DNA of 64,000 bases from Phyllobacterium sophorae (GCF_003010965.1 NZ_PGGM01000002.1:124001-188000), one strand, 5' to 3'; shown: positions 8,344 to 18,059, numbered from the stretch's first letter. Numbers and translations: made by a program. Notes: generated by a model from the sequence alone, not told the origin.

Positions 8344-9753
8344 ATGGCATTGGCAGACGCAGGAGCATTGCTGCGCAACGAGAATGGAATCGCGACCGTT
8401 GTTTCCATTCTTAAAAAACGCTTCGGTGATAACGCGCAGACCGGCAAATCTATCCGCGAGCAGCATGCTCATACAACCAGTTATGTGCCGAACCAGGCGC
8501 CGGATCTGGTCGTCTTCGCTGAATCGGCAGAAGACGTTCAGGAAGTTGTGCGGCTTTGCGGTGAATGGCAGGTGCCGGTTATTCCATTCGGAACGGGTAC
8601 GTCCCTGGAAGGACAGGTGAATGCACCTGCAGGTGGTGTGTCCATTGACCTTTCACGCATGAACCGCATTCTCAAGGTCTATAGCGAAGATCTGAATGTT
8701 GTCATCGAACCAGGTGTTACCCGCAAGGAGCTCAACGAATATCTGCGTGATACCGGGCTGTTTTTCCCCATCGATCCAGGCGCCAATGCGAGCTTGGGTG
8801 GAATGGCGGCCACGCGCGCTTCAGGCACGAATGCCGTGCGCTATGGCACGATGCGTGAAAACGTGCTGGCGTTGAAATCCGTCATGCCGGATGGCCGCCT
8901 GATCACCACCTCGAAGCGGGTGAAGAAAACCTCCGCCGGTTATGACCTGACGCGCCTGCTGATCGGTTCAGAAGGGACGCTCGGCATCATTACGGAATTG
9001 ACGCTGAAACTCTATGGCATACCGCAGGCGATTTCTGGCGGTATCTGCGCGTTCCCTGATCTTGAGAGCGCCTGCAATGCGGTGATCGAAACGATCCAGA
9101 TGGGTATTCCCGTCGCGCGTATCGAACTGGTCAATCAGCTGGAAATGCAGGCGATGATCGCCTATTCGAAACTTGATTACGAACCGGCACCCTATCTCTT
9201 CCTGGAGTTCCACGGCAGCGAGACCAGCGTTGCGGAACAGGCGGAGCTTTTTGGCGAAATCGCAGCCGCCAATGGCGGTGGCGAATTCAAGTGGACGGCC
9301 AATGCCGAAGAGCGGGAAAAGCTCTGGTCGGCGCGGCACAATTCCTATTTTGCCTGCATGACGCTGGCACCTGGAAAGCAGTCGCTATCAACGGATGTAT
9401 GCGTGCCGATTTCGCGGCTTGCCGAATGCATCGTCGCAACCGAGAAGGACATCGAGAAGAGCGGCCTCATCGCGCCCATCGTGGGTCATGCCGGTGACGG
9501 GAATTTTCACGTGCTGGTGCTGTTCGATGAGAAGGACGCAAACGAAATCGAGAAGGTGGAGGCTTTTGTTGAGCGCCTCAATCTCCGGGCGATCGCGATG
9601 GACGGAACCTGCACCGGTGAACATGGCATAGGCCAGGGCAAGATAAAGTTTCTGCGGGCCGAGCTCGGCGGTGCTGTTGATGTGATGGAAGCGATCAAAC
9701 GTGCCATTGATCCGGGAAATATCATGAATCCCGGCAAGATCTTACGGCTATAG
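8344..9753 (+). CDS. FAD-binding D-lactate dehydrogenase (cytochrome) / GlcD-like oxidase
   Basis: About 469 residues of the FAD-linked oxidase family. N-terminal FAD domain: VPVIPFGTGTSLEGQVNAP, then VEPGVT-type VVIEPGVTRKELNEYL, GANASLGGMAATRASGT and LLIGSEGTLGIITELTL. C-terminal domain: GHAGDGNFHVLVLFD, TCTGEHGIGQGKIKFL and AIDPGNIMNPGKI. Known relatives oxidise D-lactate or other 2-hydroxyacids at the membrane. No glcE or glcF genes are adjacent, which favours single-subunit D-lactate dehydrogenase over glycolate oxidase. The ATG 8344 and GTG 8332 are both possible starts; the ribosome site is weak for each. Confidence 0.92.
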   Translation: MALADAGALLRNENGIATVVSILKKRFGDNAQTGKSIREQHAHTTSYVPNQAPDLVVFAESAEDVQEVVRLCGEWQVPVIPFGTGTSLEGQVNAPAGGVSIDLSRMNRILKVYSEDLNVVIEPGVTRKELNEYLRDTGLFFPIDPGANASLGGMAATRASGTNAVRYGTMRENVLALKSVMPDGRLITTSKRVKKTSAGYDLTRLLIGSEGTLGIITELTLKLYGIPQAISGGICAFPDLESACNAVIETIQMGIPVARIELVNQLEMQAMIAYSKLDYEPAPYLFLEFHGSETSVAEQAELFGEIAAANGGGEFKWTANAEEREKLWSARHNSYFACMTLAPGKQSLSTDVCVPISRLAECIVATEKDIEKSGLIAPIVGHAGDGNFHVLVLFDEKDANEIEKVEAFVERLNLRAIAMDGTCTGEHGIGQGKIKFLRAELGGAVDVMEAIKRAIDPGNIMNPGKILRL

Positions 9754-9847
9754 GTTCGCAGAATGATTCCAGGCGCTAAACCATTGTCTAAGCGTTGCAA
9801 ATCAATGAGAAAGACTATCATGTCATTTCGCCGCCCAAAACCGGTCG

Positions 9848-12800
9848 TTGTGGTACCCGGCGCGAATTGATTGGAGCAAGATACTGGCACGCCTGTTTGT
9901 TTTCATCGGTGGATTACTGGTACTGGTGCTGACGGCGGCGCTGGTTGTGCCGTATTTTGTCGATTGGGCAGGCTATCGATCCTCTTTCGAGCGCGAAGCC
10001 TCGGCTCTGCTCGGCCGTCCCGTCACAGTCGCTGGCAGTGCCAGTGCGCGGCTCCTCCCATTCCCATCGGTGACATTTTCCGATGTGAAGGTTGGCGATC
10101 CTGGTTCCGAACCGGTAATGACGATCGAAAAGTTTTCGATGGATGCGGAACTTGCGCCGTTCATACGTGGTGAGATCCTGATCTTCGACATGCGGCTCGA
10201 AAAGCCGAGGGCGACAGTCCGGATCGACAGAGATGGTGTCGTCGATTGGGCCATCCGCCCGCGTACGCCGTTTCATTCGGCGCAAGTCAGACTTGAGAAC
10301 ATGCTGATCACCGATGGTGCTGTGATCATCCGCGACGCATCAACATCGACCACGCGTAACATCTCGAACCTTGATGCCAAACTCTCGGCGACGGACCTTT
10401 CCGGGCCGTGGAGCTTTGATGGCACGCTGTTCTTCAATGGCCAGAAAACGGCACTGTCGGCCTCGACCGGCGCACTGAAGCCGGATGGCACGCTGAATTT
10501 GCGTGCGCGCATTATCCCGGATGGCGTCCCGGCCGCGTTCGAGACCGACGGCCAGTTGACCTTGAGCGAGGGGGCCCTGAAATACGCTGGCGGGATTGCC
10601 ATCCGTTCGGCAGACGAGGTTGCGGCCGCTGGCGGTACCATGGTTACCGCAAAATCCGAGAAGCCGCTGCTTTCAAGTGTACGCATGACAGGACGCTTCG
10701 AAGCGGACCATGCAAAGATCACCATTCCCGAATTTCGTATGGAGCAGGGTACCGCCGACGACCCCTATATCGTCAACGGCAATGCGCTGTTCGATTACGG
10801 CAGCAATCCACGTTTTGAAATCAAGGCGGACGGGCAGCAAGTCACTTTCGACAGTCAGAGTGAACCTGCCAAGGGCGTGACCCCCAAGCCGGTGACCGCG
10901 GCCGAGCGGATGGGTGTGTTTCGCCGCCTCATGGATCAGTTGCCGATACCGACCGTTCCCGGCACGATCGATCTGAAGCTGCCTGCAATTGTCGCCGGCG
11001 ATACGACGATCCGTTCCGTGACGATTGATGCTGCACCTTCCGGCAATGGCTGGGCTATAAACCAGCTTAAGGCGGAGCTGCCCGGCCGTACCCAATTTGA
11101 AGCCAAGGGCATATTGCAAGTTGGCGAGAGTTTCGGTTTCGACGGCAAGCTGCTTGTGGCATCGCGGCAACCATCAGGTCTGGCTGCATGGCTGACCGAT
11201 TCGGTCGACGAAGCAATCCGGCGCTTACCCGGCGCAGGCTTCTCAGGTGATGTAAGCCTGCATGATGACCTGCAGAAGGTCGACAATCTCGAAGTGGCCT
11301 TGGGAGGTGCCTCACTGAAGGGTTCCTTGGTGCGGAGCGCCAAGGGTGAATCCCTGCCGCTGACACAGTTGGTGCTGGAGGGTGGGGCGCTCGATGCCGA
11401 TGCGCTGGAAGCTTTCATGGCGGTCCTTGGCAACAATGAGAAGGCTTCAGTGGACGGTGCATCGCAACTGCGCGGGCAGGATCTCGACGTGCATTTGAAG
11501 GCGGGGCCCGTTACGCATGACGGGCTCGTGGCCGAAACGCTGGATACCGCCTTCCGCTTGCGTGGTGGTGTTTTCGATATCGACCGGCTGACGATCGGCA
11601 ATGTGGCGGGTGCGACCATCACTGCGACCGGCAAACTCGAGCCTTTCAAGACAGAACCCGCCGGCTCGATCGATTCGACTGTTCTCTCGGATAATCTTGG
11701 ACCCTTTGTTGCGGCCATCGCCGAACGATTTCCTGATTTTCCCTTCATCAAGGCATTGAGTGAACGTGCTGCAAGATATCCAGGGCTCTTTGAAGAAACC
11801 CAGCTCAGCATCCTTGCCAACACACTGCACGGCAAGAGCGGGGCCGAGGAGTTTTCATTGAGTGCTGCCGGAAAAACCGGCGGAATGGATGTGACGCTTT
11901 CTGGAACAACAACAGAAAATTCTGAAAAGCGGCGCACGCTCGAATTAACTTTGGATGCACGCAGCGGTCAGGCCGAAACGCTCATGGCACTGATAGGATT
12001 GCCAGCCTTACCGCTCGGTTTGGCAGGCGAACTGGAAGCCGATCTCGCGATGAAAGGCAACGAGCAAGACGGTCTTCAGACACAGTTGTCGCTGAAGTCG
12101 TCAAACGGACAGGCACTTCTCGACGGCAGTTTCCGCAATGCCGCAGGCGAGCTCAGCGGCGAGGGCCGGGCATCCATCAAGGCGACGGATATTGAAGCTT
12201 ATATCGCCACCGCCGGCTATTCCTTGCCCGGATTTGGCAATGGCATGCCGACCGATGTGGCAAGCAGTTTCCAGCTCGCCAAGGGCAAGCTAACTCTGCC
12301 GGACCTGAGCGGCCAGGTAAGCAACACGAAAATCAGCGGACGGCTCGGGCTCGATCTTGTGGACAGTATACCTGGAGTTCAAGGAGATCTGTCGCTTGCA
12401 CGGCTCGATCTGCCAGCGGTGACGCAATTCATGCTCGGAACTGATGCTATCGATGGCGACGGCAGAGGCGTCTGGCCGAAATCGACATTTGCAGGCGCAC
12501 CGCTGTTTCCAATCAATTTCAATCTGAAGATCAAGGCAGACGAAGCGGATGCCGGCATTCTCGGGCCTATCGGGAAACTCGAGGCAAATGCAGCGCTAAA
12601 AGATGGGTCGCTCCGCTTTGACGACGCGAAGGGTGAACTCCTTGGCGGCCGTTTCGACGGTATGTTCGAGTTGCGAAACACCAGCGGCACAGGTCTTGCA
12701 ACGGGACAATTCACGCTGGACCAGACGGATCTGGATGCGCTCTACAAGCCTGTCGAAGACGACGGGCCGCTCAAGGGGAAGACAAGGATCTCTGCGTCGG

Positions 12801-13651
12801 TCAATGCAACTGGCACGTCCGTAGCCGAGATGATGCAGTCTGTCGCTGGTTCGGGTGTCGTTTCGGTCAATGATCTGGTAATCGATGCCTTCAACCCGGC
12901 GGCACTGAAACCTATCCTGGCGGACGCCGACGCGGCGGATGGACCGGTTACTTCGGCCTCGATCAATGCCACGATCGGTAAATACTTCAACACCGGTGAG
13001 TTCAAGGCAGGGGATGCGGAAGTTGCCTTCACCATTGCTGGTGGCATGGCGCGGACATCGACATTCCAGTTGCAAAACGAAGGTGCCACCCTCGCTGCCG
13101 ACCTGCGGCTGAATTTCCCGGATCTGAGTATCGCGTCGCAAGGCCGGTTTGCCTTCGATCCAGGCACAGCCATCGTTGCAGGCGCGGATCCTGTCGTCGA
13201 GTTTACTCTGTACGGCCCATGGGCCAATCCAAAATTGACGTTAAACCGCCAGCCGTTGGAACAATTCCTTACCCAACGAGCGCTCGAACGCGAGCAGCAA
13301 CGCGTCGAGACGTTGCAGGCAGCTCTCGTCGAAAAGCAGCGCCTGCGCCGTGAAGTGCAACTCTATCAGGCGCGTGCGGACGAACGCGCTCGTCTTGCCG
13401 AGGAGGCCCGGCTCAAGGCCGAGCGGGAAGCACGCGAAGCCGCGGAACGAGCGGCCGCGGAGAAGCGGGCAGCAGAAGAGCGAGCCGCAGAAGAAGCGGC
13501 GCAAAAGGCGCTCCAATCTCTACCTGCGCCACCATCCGATAGAGGGGAGACTTCCGCCCCACCCCAAGGCGCCGGTGCGCTTGACAAACAGTCAGTCGAT
13601 GAATTCCTGAAAACGCTCGAGCCCAAATCCCTGGAGCCAAAGATTCAGTAA
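9848..13651 (+). CDS. AsmA-like giant envelope protein
   Basis: About 1267 residues. An N-terminal membrane anchor (ILARLFVFIGGLLVLVLTAALVVPYFVDW) is followed by an AsmA N-terminal block (LLGRPVTVAGSASARLLPFPSVTFSDVKVG) and long beta-rich repeats, with the AsmA C-terminal region near residues 950-1130. The last 130 residues form an Arg/Glu/Ala-rich charged coiled coil and a Pro-rich tail. AsmA/TamB-type proteins bridge inner and outer membranes and are linked to lipid transport. The start is uncertain: the TTG at 9848 is the furthest plausible start, and no ATG lies before the membrane segment. Confidence 0.88.
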   Translation: MWYPARIDWSKILARLFVFIGGLLVLVLTAALVVPYFVDWAGYRSSFEREASALLGRPVTVAGSASARLLPFPSVTFSDVKVGDPGSEPVMTIEKFSMDAELAPFIRGEILIFDMRLEKPRATVRIDRDGVVDWAIRPRTPFHSAQVRLENMLITDGAVIIRDASTSTTRNISNLDAKLSATDLSGPWSFDGTLFFNGQKTALSASTGALKPDGTLNLRARIIPDGVPAAFETDGQLTLSEGALKYAGGIAIRSADEVAAAGGTMVTAKSEKPLLSSVRMTGRFEADHAKITIPEFRMEQGTADDPYIVNGNALFDYGSNPRFEIKADGQQVTFDSQSEPAKGVTPKPVTAAERMGVFRRLMDQLPIPTVPGTIDLKLPAIVAGDTTIRSVTIDAAPSGNGWAINQLKAELPGRTQFEAKGILQVGESFGFDGKLLVASRQPSGLAAWLTDSVDEAIRRLPGAGFSGDVSLHDDLQKVDNLEVALGGASLKGSLVRSAKGESLPLTQLVLEGGALDADALEAFMAVLGNNEKASVDGASQLRGQDLDVHLKAGPVTHDGLVAETLDTAFRLRGGVFDIDRLTIGNVAGATITATGKLEPFKTEPAGSIDSTVLSDNLGPFVAAIAERFPDFPFIKALSERAARYPGLFEETQLSILANTLHGKSGAEEFSLSAAGKTGGMDVTLSGTTTENSEKRRTLELTLDARSGQAETLMALIGLPALPLGLAGELEADLAMKGNEQDGLQTQLSLKSSNGQALLDGSFRNAAGELSGEGRASIKATDIEAYIATAGYSLPGFGNGMPTDVASSFQLAKGKLTLPDLSGQVSNTKISGRLGLDLVDSIPGVQGDLSLARLDLPAVTQFMLGTDAIDGDGRGVWPKSTFAGAPLFPINFNLKIKADEADAGILGPIGKLEANAALKDGSLRFDDAKGELLGGRFDGMFELRNTSGTGLATGQFTLDQTDLDALYKPVEDDGPLKGKTRISASVNATGTSVAEMMQSVAGSGVVSVNDLVIDAFNPAALKPILADADAADGPVTSASINATIGKYFNTGEFKAGDAEVAFTIAGGMARTSTFQLQNEGATLAADLRLNFPDLSIASQGRFAFDPGTAIVAGADPVVEFTLYGPWANPKLTLNRQPLEQFLTQRALEREQQRVETLQAALVEKQRLRREVQLYQARADERARLAEEARLKAEREAREAAERAAAEKRAAEERAAEEAAQKALQSLPAPPSDRGETSAPPQGAGALDKQSVDEFLKTLEPKSLEPKIQ

Positions 13652-13677
13652 CGCTGGTAGTGGCTGCATCGACATCG

Positions 13678-14163
13678 CTATTGCTGGTTGTACGCGTCCT
13701 TGAGCTTCTGGATATCGATTTTATACATCTGCATCATTGCGGCCATGACGCGGTCAGCTTTTTTCTGATCCTTGTCGCGCAGCATTTCGGGAAGAATGGA
13801 AGGAACGATTTGCCATGACAGGCCAAATTTGTCCTTTACCCAACTGCAGGGGCGAATTTCCCCGCCACCGGCCGTCAGCTTTTCGGTCAGGCTATCCACT
13901 TCTTCCTGGGTACTGCAATCGATGGAGAGCGATATTGCCTCGGTAAATTTGAACTGCGGCCCGCCATTCAGGGCGATATATTCCTGGCCTGCAAGCTGGA
14001 AAGTGGCGACGAGCAGCGAGCCTTCCCTGGTTCCCCCCTCTTTGCCCCAGTTGGTCTTATTGAGAATTTTGCTGTCCTTGAAGATGGACATGTAAAAATC
14101 CATTGCTTCTTCGGCGTTTCCATCGAACCAAAGGCATGGGGTGATCTTTTGCTTGGCTGGCAT
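13678..14163 (-). CDS. PhnB-like VOC family protein
   Basis: 161 residues related to PhnB and '3-demethylubiquinone-9 3-methyltransferase' domain proteins. Visible family blocks are [57 protein letters not shown] and [11 protein letters not shown]. The family name comes from an old annotation; the fold is VOC and no methyltransferase motif is present. The ATG at 14163 has AAGGG about 7 bases upstream; in-frame ATGs at 14181 and 14193 would add residues with no family similarity. It is convergent with the AsmA-like gene, 26 bases apart. Confidence 0.85.
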   Translation of the reverse strand: MPAKQKITPCLWFDGNAEEAMDFYMSIFKDSKILNKTNWGKEGGTREGSLLVATFQLAGQEYIALNGGPQFKFTEAISLSIDCSTQEEVDSLTEKLTAGGGEIRPCSWVKDKFGLSWQIVPSILPEMLRDKDQKKADRVMAAMMQMYKIDIQKLKDAYNQQ

Positions 14164-14368
14164 CGGGTTTCCCTTTTTCATCGTGATTTGCACTAGGGTC
14201 AGGACCCTGATTAACAGTCCTGACCTACCTTAAGACGAATGAGGCGTTGTTGATCCGACACGGTGCGGTGAAATATTTCAAGTGCTTTCGAACCGATTGA
14301 ATCCCGGAGCACGCGATGCCGCATCAGCAGGCGGGGGGATGCATGAATTAATGAGTCAAAACCAACGT

Positions 14369-14599
14369 TTACTGGTGACTGCTGCAGTTCTTTCTCACCC
14401 AATCGAGCGCGTAGATCCGCAGTGCGGAAGATAGATTGGAATCGCGATCGCGACTCTCGTCAATCTCGGCAATGAGGCTTGCCAACGTGACCTCGCGCTC
14501 CGCGGCTATCGACAAGATGATGTCGTAAAAGGCATTTTCGAGTGAGAAACTCGTGCGATGTCCACGAATGCTGACAGAGCGTTTGCGGACGAGGCTCAC
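14369..14599 (-). CDS. Ribbon-helix-helix domain protein (RHH_4 type)
   Basis: 76 residues: a short beta strand (RKRSVSIRGHRTSFSLENAFYDIILSI) followed by two helices, the arrangement of RHH_4 proteins of alphaproteobacteria. Such proteins are expected to bind DNA as dimers; no target is known to me. The ATG overlaps the stop of the DUF4169 gene by four bases (14596-14599), so the two are translationally coupled. It is the last gene of the sspB operon. Confidence 0.85.
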   Translation of the reverse strand: MSLVRKRSVSIRGHRTSFSLENAFYDIILSIAAEREVTLASLIAEIDESRDRDSNLSSALRIYALDWVRKNCSSHQ

Positions 14600-14814
14600 T
14601 TGCCGTCCGGGTCCGATACTTCGGCCTCCGGAACGGCGCGCTTCTCTAGCCGGTGATCGTCAAGAAATCGCGTTGTCTTGCAGTTTGCTTCGCGCTCATA
14701 TTGCTTCTCGACCTTCGTGCGACCGTACAGAATCCGGTTTTCGGCCGCAGCCTTGTCGTTGGCTTCTTTGGCCTTGCGCTTTTTTACCAGCCGAAGGTTG
14801 ACGATCTCAGCCAC
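14596..14814 (-). CDS. DUF4169 family protein
   Basis: 72 residues, very charged. It begins with MAEIVNLRLVKKRKAKEAN, the signature of DUF4169, and continues as a Lys/Arg/Glu-rich helix. No function is known. It starts 8 bases after the sspB stop and overlaps the ribbon-helix-helix gene by four bases. This sspB-DUF4169-RHH order is, as far as I recall, common in Rhizobiales. Confidence 0.85.
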   Translation of the reverse strand: MAEIVNLRLVKKRKAKEANDKAAAENRILYGRTKVEKQYEREANCKTTRFLDDHRLEKRAVPEAEVSDPDGK

Positions 14815-14822
14815 AGCAACAG

Positions 14823-15407
14823 CTATTTTTTCTTGCGGAATGAATCCAGCGACACGACAGAAGCGGATGATTTTTCACCGTTTTCATCAGAACCGGCCTC
14901 CGTCTTCTCGCCACCCGCTTTTGCTGGTTTCTTGGCCGTTTTTACCGGCGGTTTGGGCTTGGCGGTTGTCGCAGCCACTTTGGGCTTCTCCACTGGCTGG
15001 GGCGGAGCAATGCTGGTGATACCCTGGTCGTTATCGCCAACGGTTTCTTCGACCTCGACGTCGAACTCCAGCTCGAAGTTCACCGAGGGGTCATAAAAGC
15101 CGCGAATAGCGGAGAAAGGAACAACCAGACGTTCAGGCACATCACCAAAGGAGAGTCCGACTTCGAACAGTACATCGGTAACCTGAAGATCCCAGAACTG
15201 GTGCTGAAGGACGATGGTCATCTGTTCGGGATATTTCTCATGCAGACGCGTCGAAATGCGCACGCCCGGGGCACCCGTGAGAAAAGTGACAAAGAAATGA
15301 TGGTTGCCGGGCAATCCTGCCTTGGCAACTTCGCCTAGCACTTTACGGATAACGCCACGTAGCGCTTCCTGGGCAAGTATATCGTAGCGGATCATATCTT
15401 GTGGCAT
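14823..15407 (-). CDS. sspB: SspB family ClpXP adaptor (alphaproteobacterial type)
   Basis: 194 residues. The substrate-binding domain covers about residues 1-120 (RYDILAQEALRGVIRKVLGEV, GNHHFFVTFLTGAPGVRISTRL, MTIVLQHQFWDLQVTD, FGDVPERLVVPFSAIRGFYDPS). A Pro/Lys/Ala-rich flexible linker leads to the C-terminal tail VVSLDSFRKKK, which fits the ClpX-docking motif. SspB delivers ssrA-tagged proteins to ClpXP, so its partner tag is the one encoded by the tmRNA gene at about 19.9 kb in this same window. First gene of a three-gene operon. Confidence 0.95.
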   Translation of the reverse strand: MPQDMIRYDILAQEALRGVIRKVLGEVAKAGLPGNHHFFVTFLTGAPGVRISTRLHEKYPEQMTIVLQHQFWDLQVTDVLFEVGLSFGDVPERLVVPFSAIRGFYDPSVNFELEFDVEVEETVGDNDQGITSIAPPQPVEKPKVAATTAKPKPPVKTAKKPAKAGGEKTEAGSDENGEKSSASVVSLDSFRKKK

Positions 15408-15611
15408 TCATTCTTATCCCATGGATTCACCCCTCTCTGTCAAGCGGAGATGGCGACCGTATTTCGACCATTATGGCGCATGGCTAACGGAATTGCGACC
15501 GCTTGTCAGCCGCACAAATAAATTTAACCCATCATGCCAAAATTGGCGGATGCAAAACACGCCATGGAACTTCGTTTGCTGCAAATTTCATGATGGTGGA
15601 ACAGGGCATGT

Positions 15612-16313
15612 TTAGCCAACGACAGCAATCATTGGAGACGCGGAGGGATTCTCGCGCGGGGGTTTCGCATAGGCGCGCAGAAAGGTACTTACGGCGTTGC
15701 GCGCCGCACTTTCGAGTTGTTCGCTCGAAGGCGTTTCGCCAAACAGCGTGAGCATTTGCAGGTCTGCGTTGACCAGCGCGAGGAACTGGCGAGCCGCTAG
15801 ATCGAAGTCGTCAATCTGCAGGGCGCCCTTGTGGCATAGCCGCGAGAACAGTGCGCCCAATGCCGTGCTGATCTTGCCCGGCCCGCGCTGACGCCATGCT
15901 TCAAAAAGATGCGGATAGCGCCCGCCCTCCGATTGCACCAGCTTGCGCAGGAACTTTCCATCCTGATTGCACAAGCAATTCTTGGTGAGGCGAATGGCGA
16001 ATGCGGTCAGGTCGTCTTCGAGATTGTCGGACTTGTCCGGAAAAGTGGCCAATATGGAAAAGAGCATGGCATTGGCACGATCCATGACGTCCTCGACCAC
16101 GGCAGTGAAGAGTGTTTCCTTTTCACGATAATGATTGTATATGGTCTGACGCGACACGCAGGCCTCCACGGCAATTTCATCGATACTCGCTCCGGAAAAT
16201 CCCTCACGGCAAAATACGTGCGCTGCTGCGTCGAGTATGGAGATACGTTTTGAGCATTGACCACGCTGGGTGTGGCCGGTTGTCTTAAGCGGGTGATCGT
16301 CGCGACTTTTCAT
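15612..16313 (-). CDS. TetR/AcrR family regulator, divergent from efflux pump
   Basis: 233 residues. A helix-turn-helix at about residues 22-68 reads RISILDAAAHVFCREGFSGASIDEIA then ACVSRQTIYNHYREKETLF, and the C-terminal part resembles the AefR-like TetR C-terminal domain. Divergent from the Bcr/CflA transporter, with a perfect 7-bp inverted repeat in between, so autoregulation and repression of the pump are likely. The inducing drug is unknown. Confidence 0.9.
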   Translation of the reverse strand: MKSRDDHPLKTTGHTQRGQCSKRISILDAAAHVFCREGFSGASIDEIAVEACVSRQTIYNHYREKETLFTAVVEDVMDRANAMLFSILATFPDKSDNLEDDLTAFAIRLTKNCLCNQDGKFLRKLVQSEGGRYPHLFEAWRQRGPGKISTALGALFSRLCHKGALQIDDFDLAARQFLALVNADLQMLTLFGETPSSEQLESAARNAVSTFLRAYAKPPRENPSASPMIAVVG

Positions 16314-16340
16314 GAAGTGAAGATAATGCGTGTTGACGTG

Positions 16341-16358
16341 TTAGACAATGGTGTCTAA
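16341..16358. promoter_or_regulatory. Probable TetR operator
   Basis: TTAGACA-ATGG-TGTCTAA, a perfect 7-bp inverted repeat with a 4-base spacer, lies 28 bases upstream of the TetR start in the 216-base region shared with the efflux gene. A second, looser pair of TGTC/GACA half-sites spans 16371-16388. The TGTCTAA core is the kind of half-site bound by TetR dimers; binding is inferred. Confidence 0.6.
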
Positions 16359-16529
16359 ATTTACAGGTGTGTCCAAAATATTTGACACCCGTTGTAAGAC
16401 TCTGAGAGCACCGTCCTCCCAAGCCCGTGCCCTCCCACCGAAGACCCGAACCAATTCGAACTCTCCTGAGAGCAATGCGTCGCTGAAGCAACCAGGTTTC
16501 GCGCCGCAGTTTTCTGAAAGACAATCATC

Positions 16530-17738
16530 ATGACGAGCTCCTTCTTTCGTACGGCACTCATCCTTGGTCTCTTGACCGCCATCGGCCCCTTTGCAATTGA
16601 CATGTACCTGCCGGCCATGCCCTCCATTGGCAAGGAACTCGGCGCGGATAATAGCGCGGTGCAGATGAGTCTTCTGGCTTTCTTCATCTCGTTCGCCATC
16701 TTTCAGCTTTTCTATGGTCCCCTATCCGACATGTGGGGCCGCAAGGCACCGCTTTATATTGGTATAGGCCTGTTCGCAGTGGCCAGTATCGGCTGCGCGC
16801 TCGCAAGCGATGTCGAGACTTTGATCGCTTTCCGCTTTCTCCAGGGTATCGGCGGTGCCGCGGGCATGGTTATTCCGCGTGCTATTGTTCGCGACATGCA
16901 TACCGGCGTGCAGGCGGCGCGGTTGATGTCGCTTCTGATGCTCGTTTTCAGCATCTCGCCAATTCTTGCACCGCTGACGGGTAGTGCCGTCATCGAATTC
17001 TATGGTTGGCGGGGTGTGTTCTGGGCGGTGATGATCGCTGCGTTTATCGGATTGATTCTGCTCTCTACCCAGCTGAATGAAACCCGGCCGAAAGCGGCAC
17101 GCGCCGAAAGCGGCCTTGGAAGCGCCATGGCAGCCTATCGCCTGCTGCTGGGTGATCGCAACTTTCTGACGCTCACCTTCATTGGTGGCCTCGGTATTTC
17201 CAGCTTCCTGGTTTATCTGGCGAACTCACCCTTCGTGTTGATCGATCATTATGGGCTGACACCGACCCAGTACAGCATGGCTTTCTCGATCAATGCGGTC
17301 TCATTCTTTGCCGTATCGCAGTTTACCGGCTGGCTCGGCGATCGGTTCGGGCTGGTCCGGGTGATGCGCTTGGCTGTAACGGCTTTCTCGTTGACGATGG
17401 CGGCAATGGTCGTTGTCATGAGCTTGGGCTTCAATCAGCTGCCGGTGCTGGCTATCTTCCTCTTCGTTGGCTACGGTTTCCTGGGGCTGGTCATTCCGAC
17501 GTCATCCGTGCTCGCCCTTGAGGACCATGGCGAGATTGCCGGTACTGCTTCCGCATTGATGGGTACGCTGCATTTCGTGACCTCGGCCGTAGCCATGGTT
17601 ATCGCCGGCCTGTTCTTCGACGGAACCGCTTTGCCAATGGCCGCCGGCATCGCCCTGTGTGCGGTCGGTGCGTTCTTCCTCACACAGGCAACAATCGGCC
17701 GCCGCCGCGTGGTCGAGGCGGAAGCGGCCGCCGAATAG
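16530..17738 (+). CDS. Bcr/CflA family multidrug MFS transporter
   Basis: 402 residues with twelve predicted membrane segments. The family signature FAIDMYLPAMPSIGKELG sits in the first loop, YGPLSDMWGRKAPLYIG is the MFS motif A loop, and RAIVRDMHTG follows the fourth helix. Bcr/CflA proteins export drugs such as bicyclomycin, sulfonamides or chloramphenicol by proton antiport; which one applies here is unknown. Divergent from the TetR gene and followed by a strong terminator. Confidence 0.93.
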   Translation: MTSSFFRTALILGLLTAIGPFAIDMYLPAMPSIGKELGADNSAVQMSLLAFFISFAIFQLFYGPLSDMWGRKAPLYIGIGLFAVASIGCALASDVETLIAFRFLQGIGGAAGMVIPRAIVRDMHTGVQAARLMSLLMLVFSISPILAPLTGSAVIEFYGWRGVFWAVMIAAFIGLILLSTQLNETRPKAARAESGLGSAMAAYRLLLGDRNFLTLTFIGGLGISSFLVYLANSPFVLIDHYGLTPTQYSMAFSINAVSFFAVSQFTGWLGDRFGLVRVMRLAVTAFSLTMAAMVVVMSLGFNQLPVLAIFLFVGYGFLGLVIPTSSVLALEDHGEIAGTASALMGTLHFVTSAVAMVIAGLFFDGTALPMAAGIALCAVGAFFLTQATIGRRRVVEAEAAAE

Positions 17739-17772
17739 CGTTCTGATCCTCCATCAGATATGAAGAGAAGAG

Positions 17773-17800
17773 CCCGGGACATCGTCCCGGGTTTTTTATT
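17773..17800 (+). terminator. Rho-independent terminator after Bcr/CflA gene
   Basis: An 8-bp perfect stem CCCGGGAC/GTCCCGGG with loop ATC is followed by TTTTTTATT. It lies 35 bases after the transporter stop. Confidence 0.9.
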
Positions 17801-18050
17801 TTTGCCGGTTGCCGCTGCAGATCGGCTGGGCCAGTATCTCGGCGAGTACACCTCTTTCGTTTGCCTGGGCGCGGGCGACGTAGTGTGAGAAATGCTGCGC
17901 TGCCAGTGCCCAACCCGCGATCAACGCGATAGCAGTTGTGGCAAGGGTCACTGCCAACCGGGCGCGCGGCCACCAGCCAAGCATGGCTCCGAACCTGGTT
18001 CTCCATGCTGTGACCAAGGCGATAAGCAAGGCTCCGAGTGCGCAGCACAT
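17796..18050 (-). CDS. Small membrane protein downstream of DUF899 gene
   Basis: 84 residues with two predicted membrane segments (CCALGALLIALVTAW and VTLATTAIALIAGWALAAQHF) and a charged C-terminus. I do not recognise a named family. It begins 9 bases after the DUF899 stop on the same strand, which supports expression as the last gene of that operon. Its end runs into the terminator region shared with the converging efflux gene. Confidence 0.6.
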   Translation of the reverse strand: MCCALGALLIALVTAWRTRFGAMLGWWPRARLAVTLATTAIALIAGWALAAQHFSHYVARAQANERGVLAEILAQPICSGNRQK

Positions 18051-18059
18051 CGTGCCGGC

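Noticed and set aside
10936..11937. 333-codon minus-strand frame opposite the AsmA-like gene
   Set aside because: Low-complexity Ser/Arg/Pro-rich product, antisense to a convincing gene.
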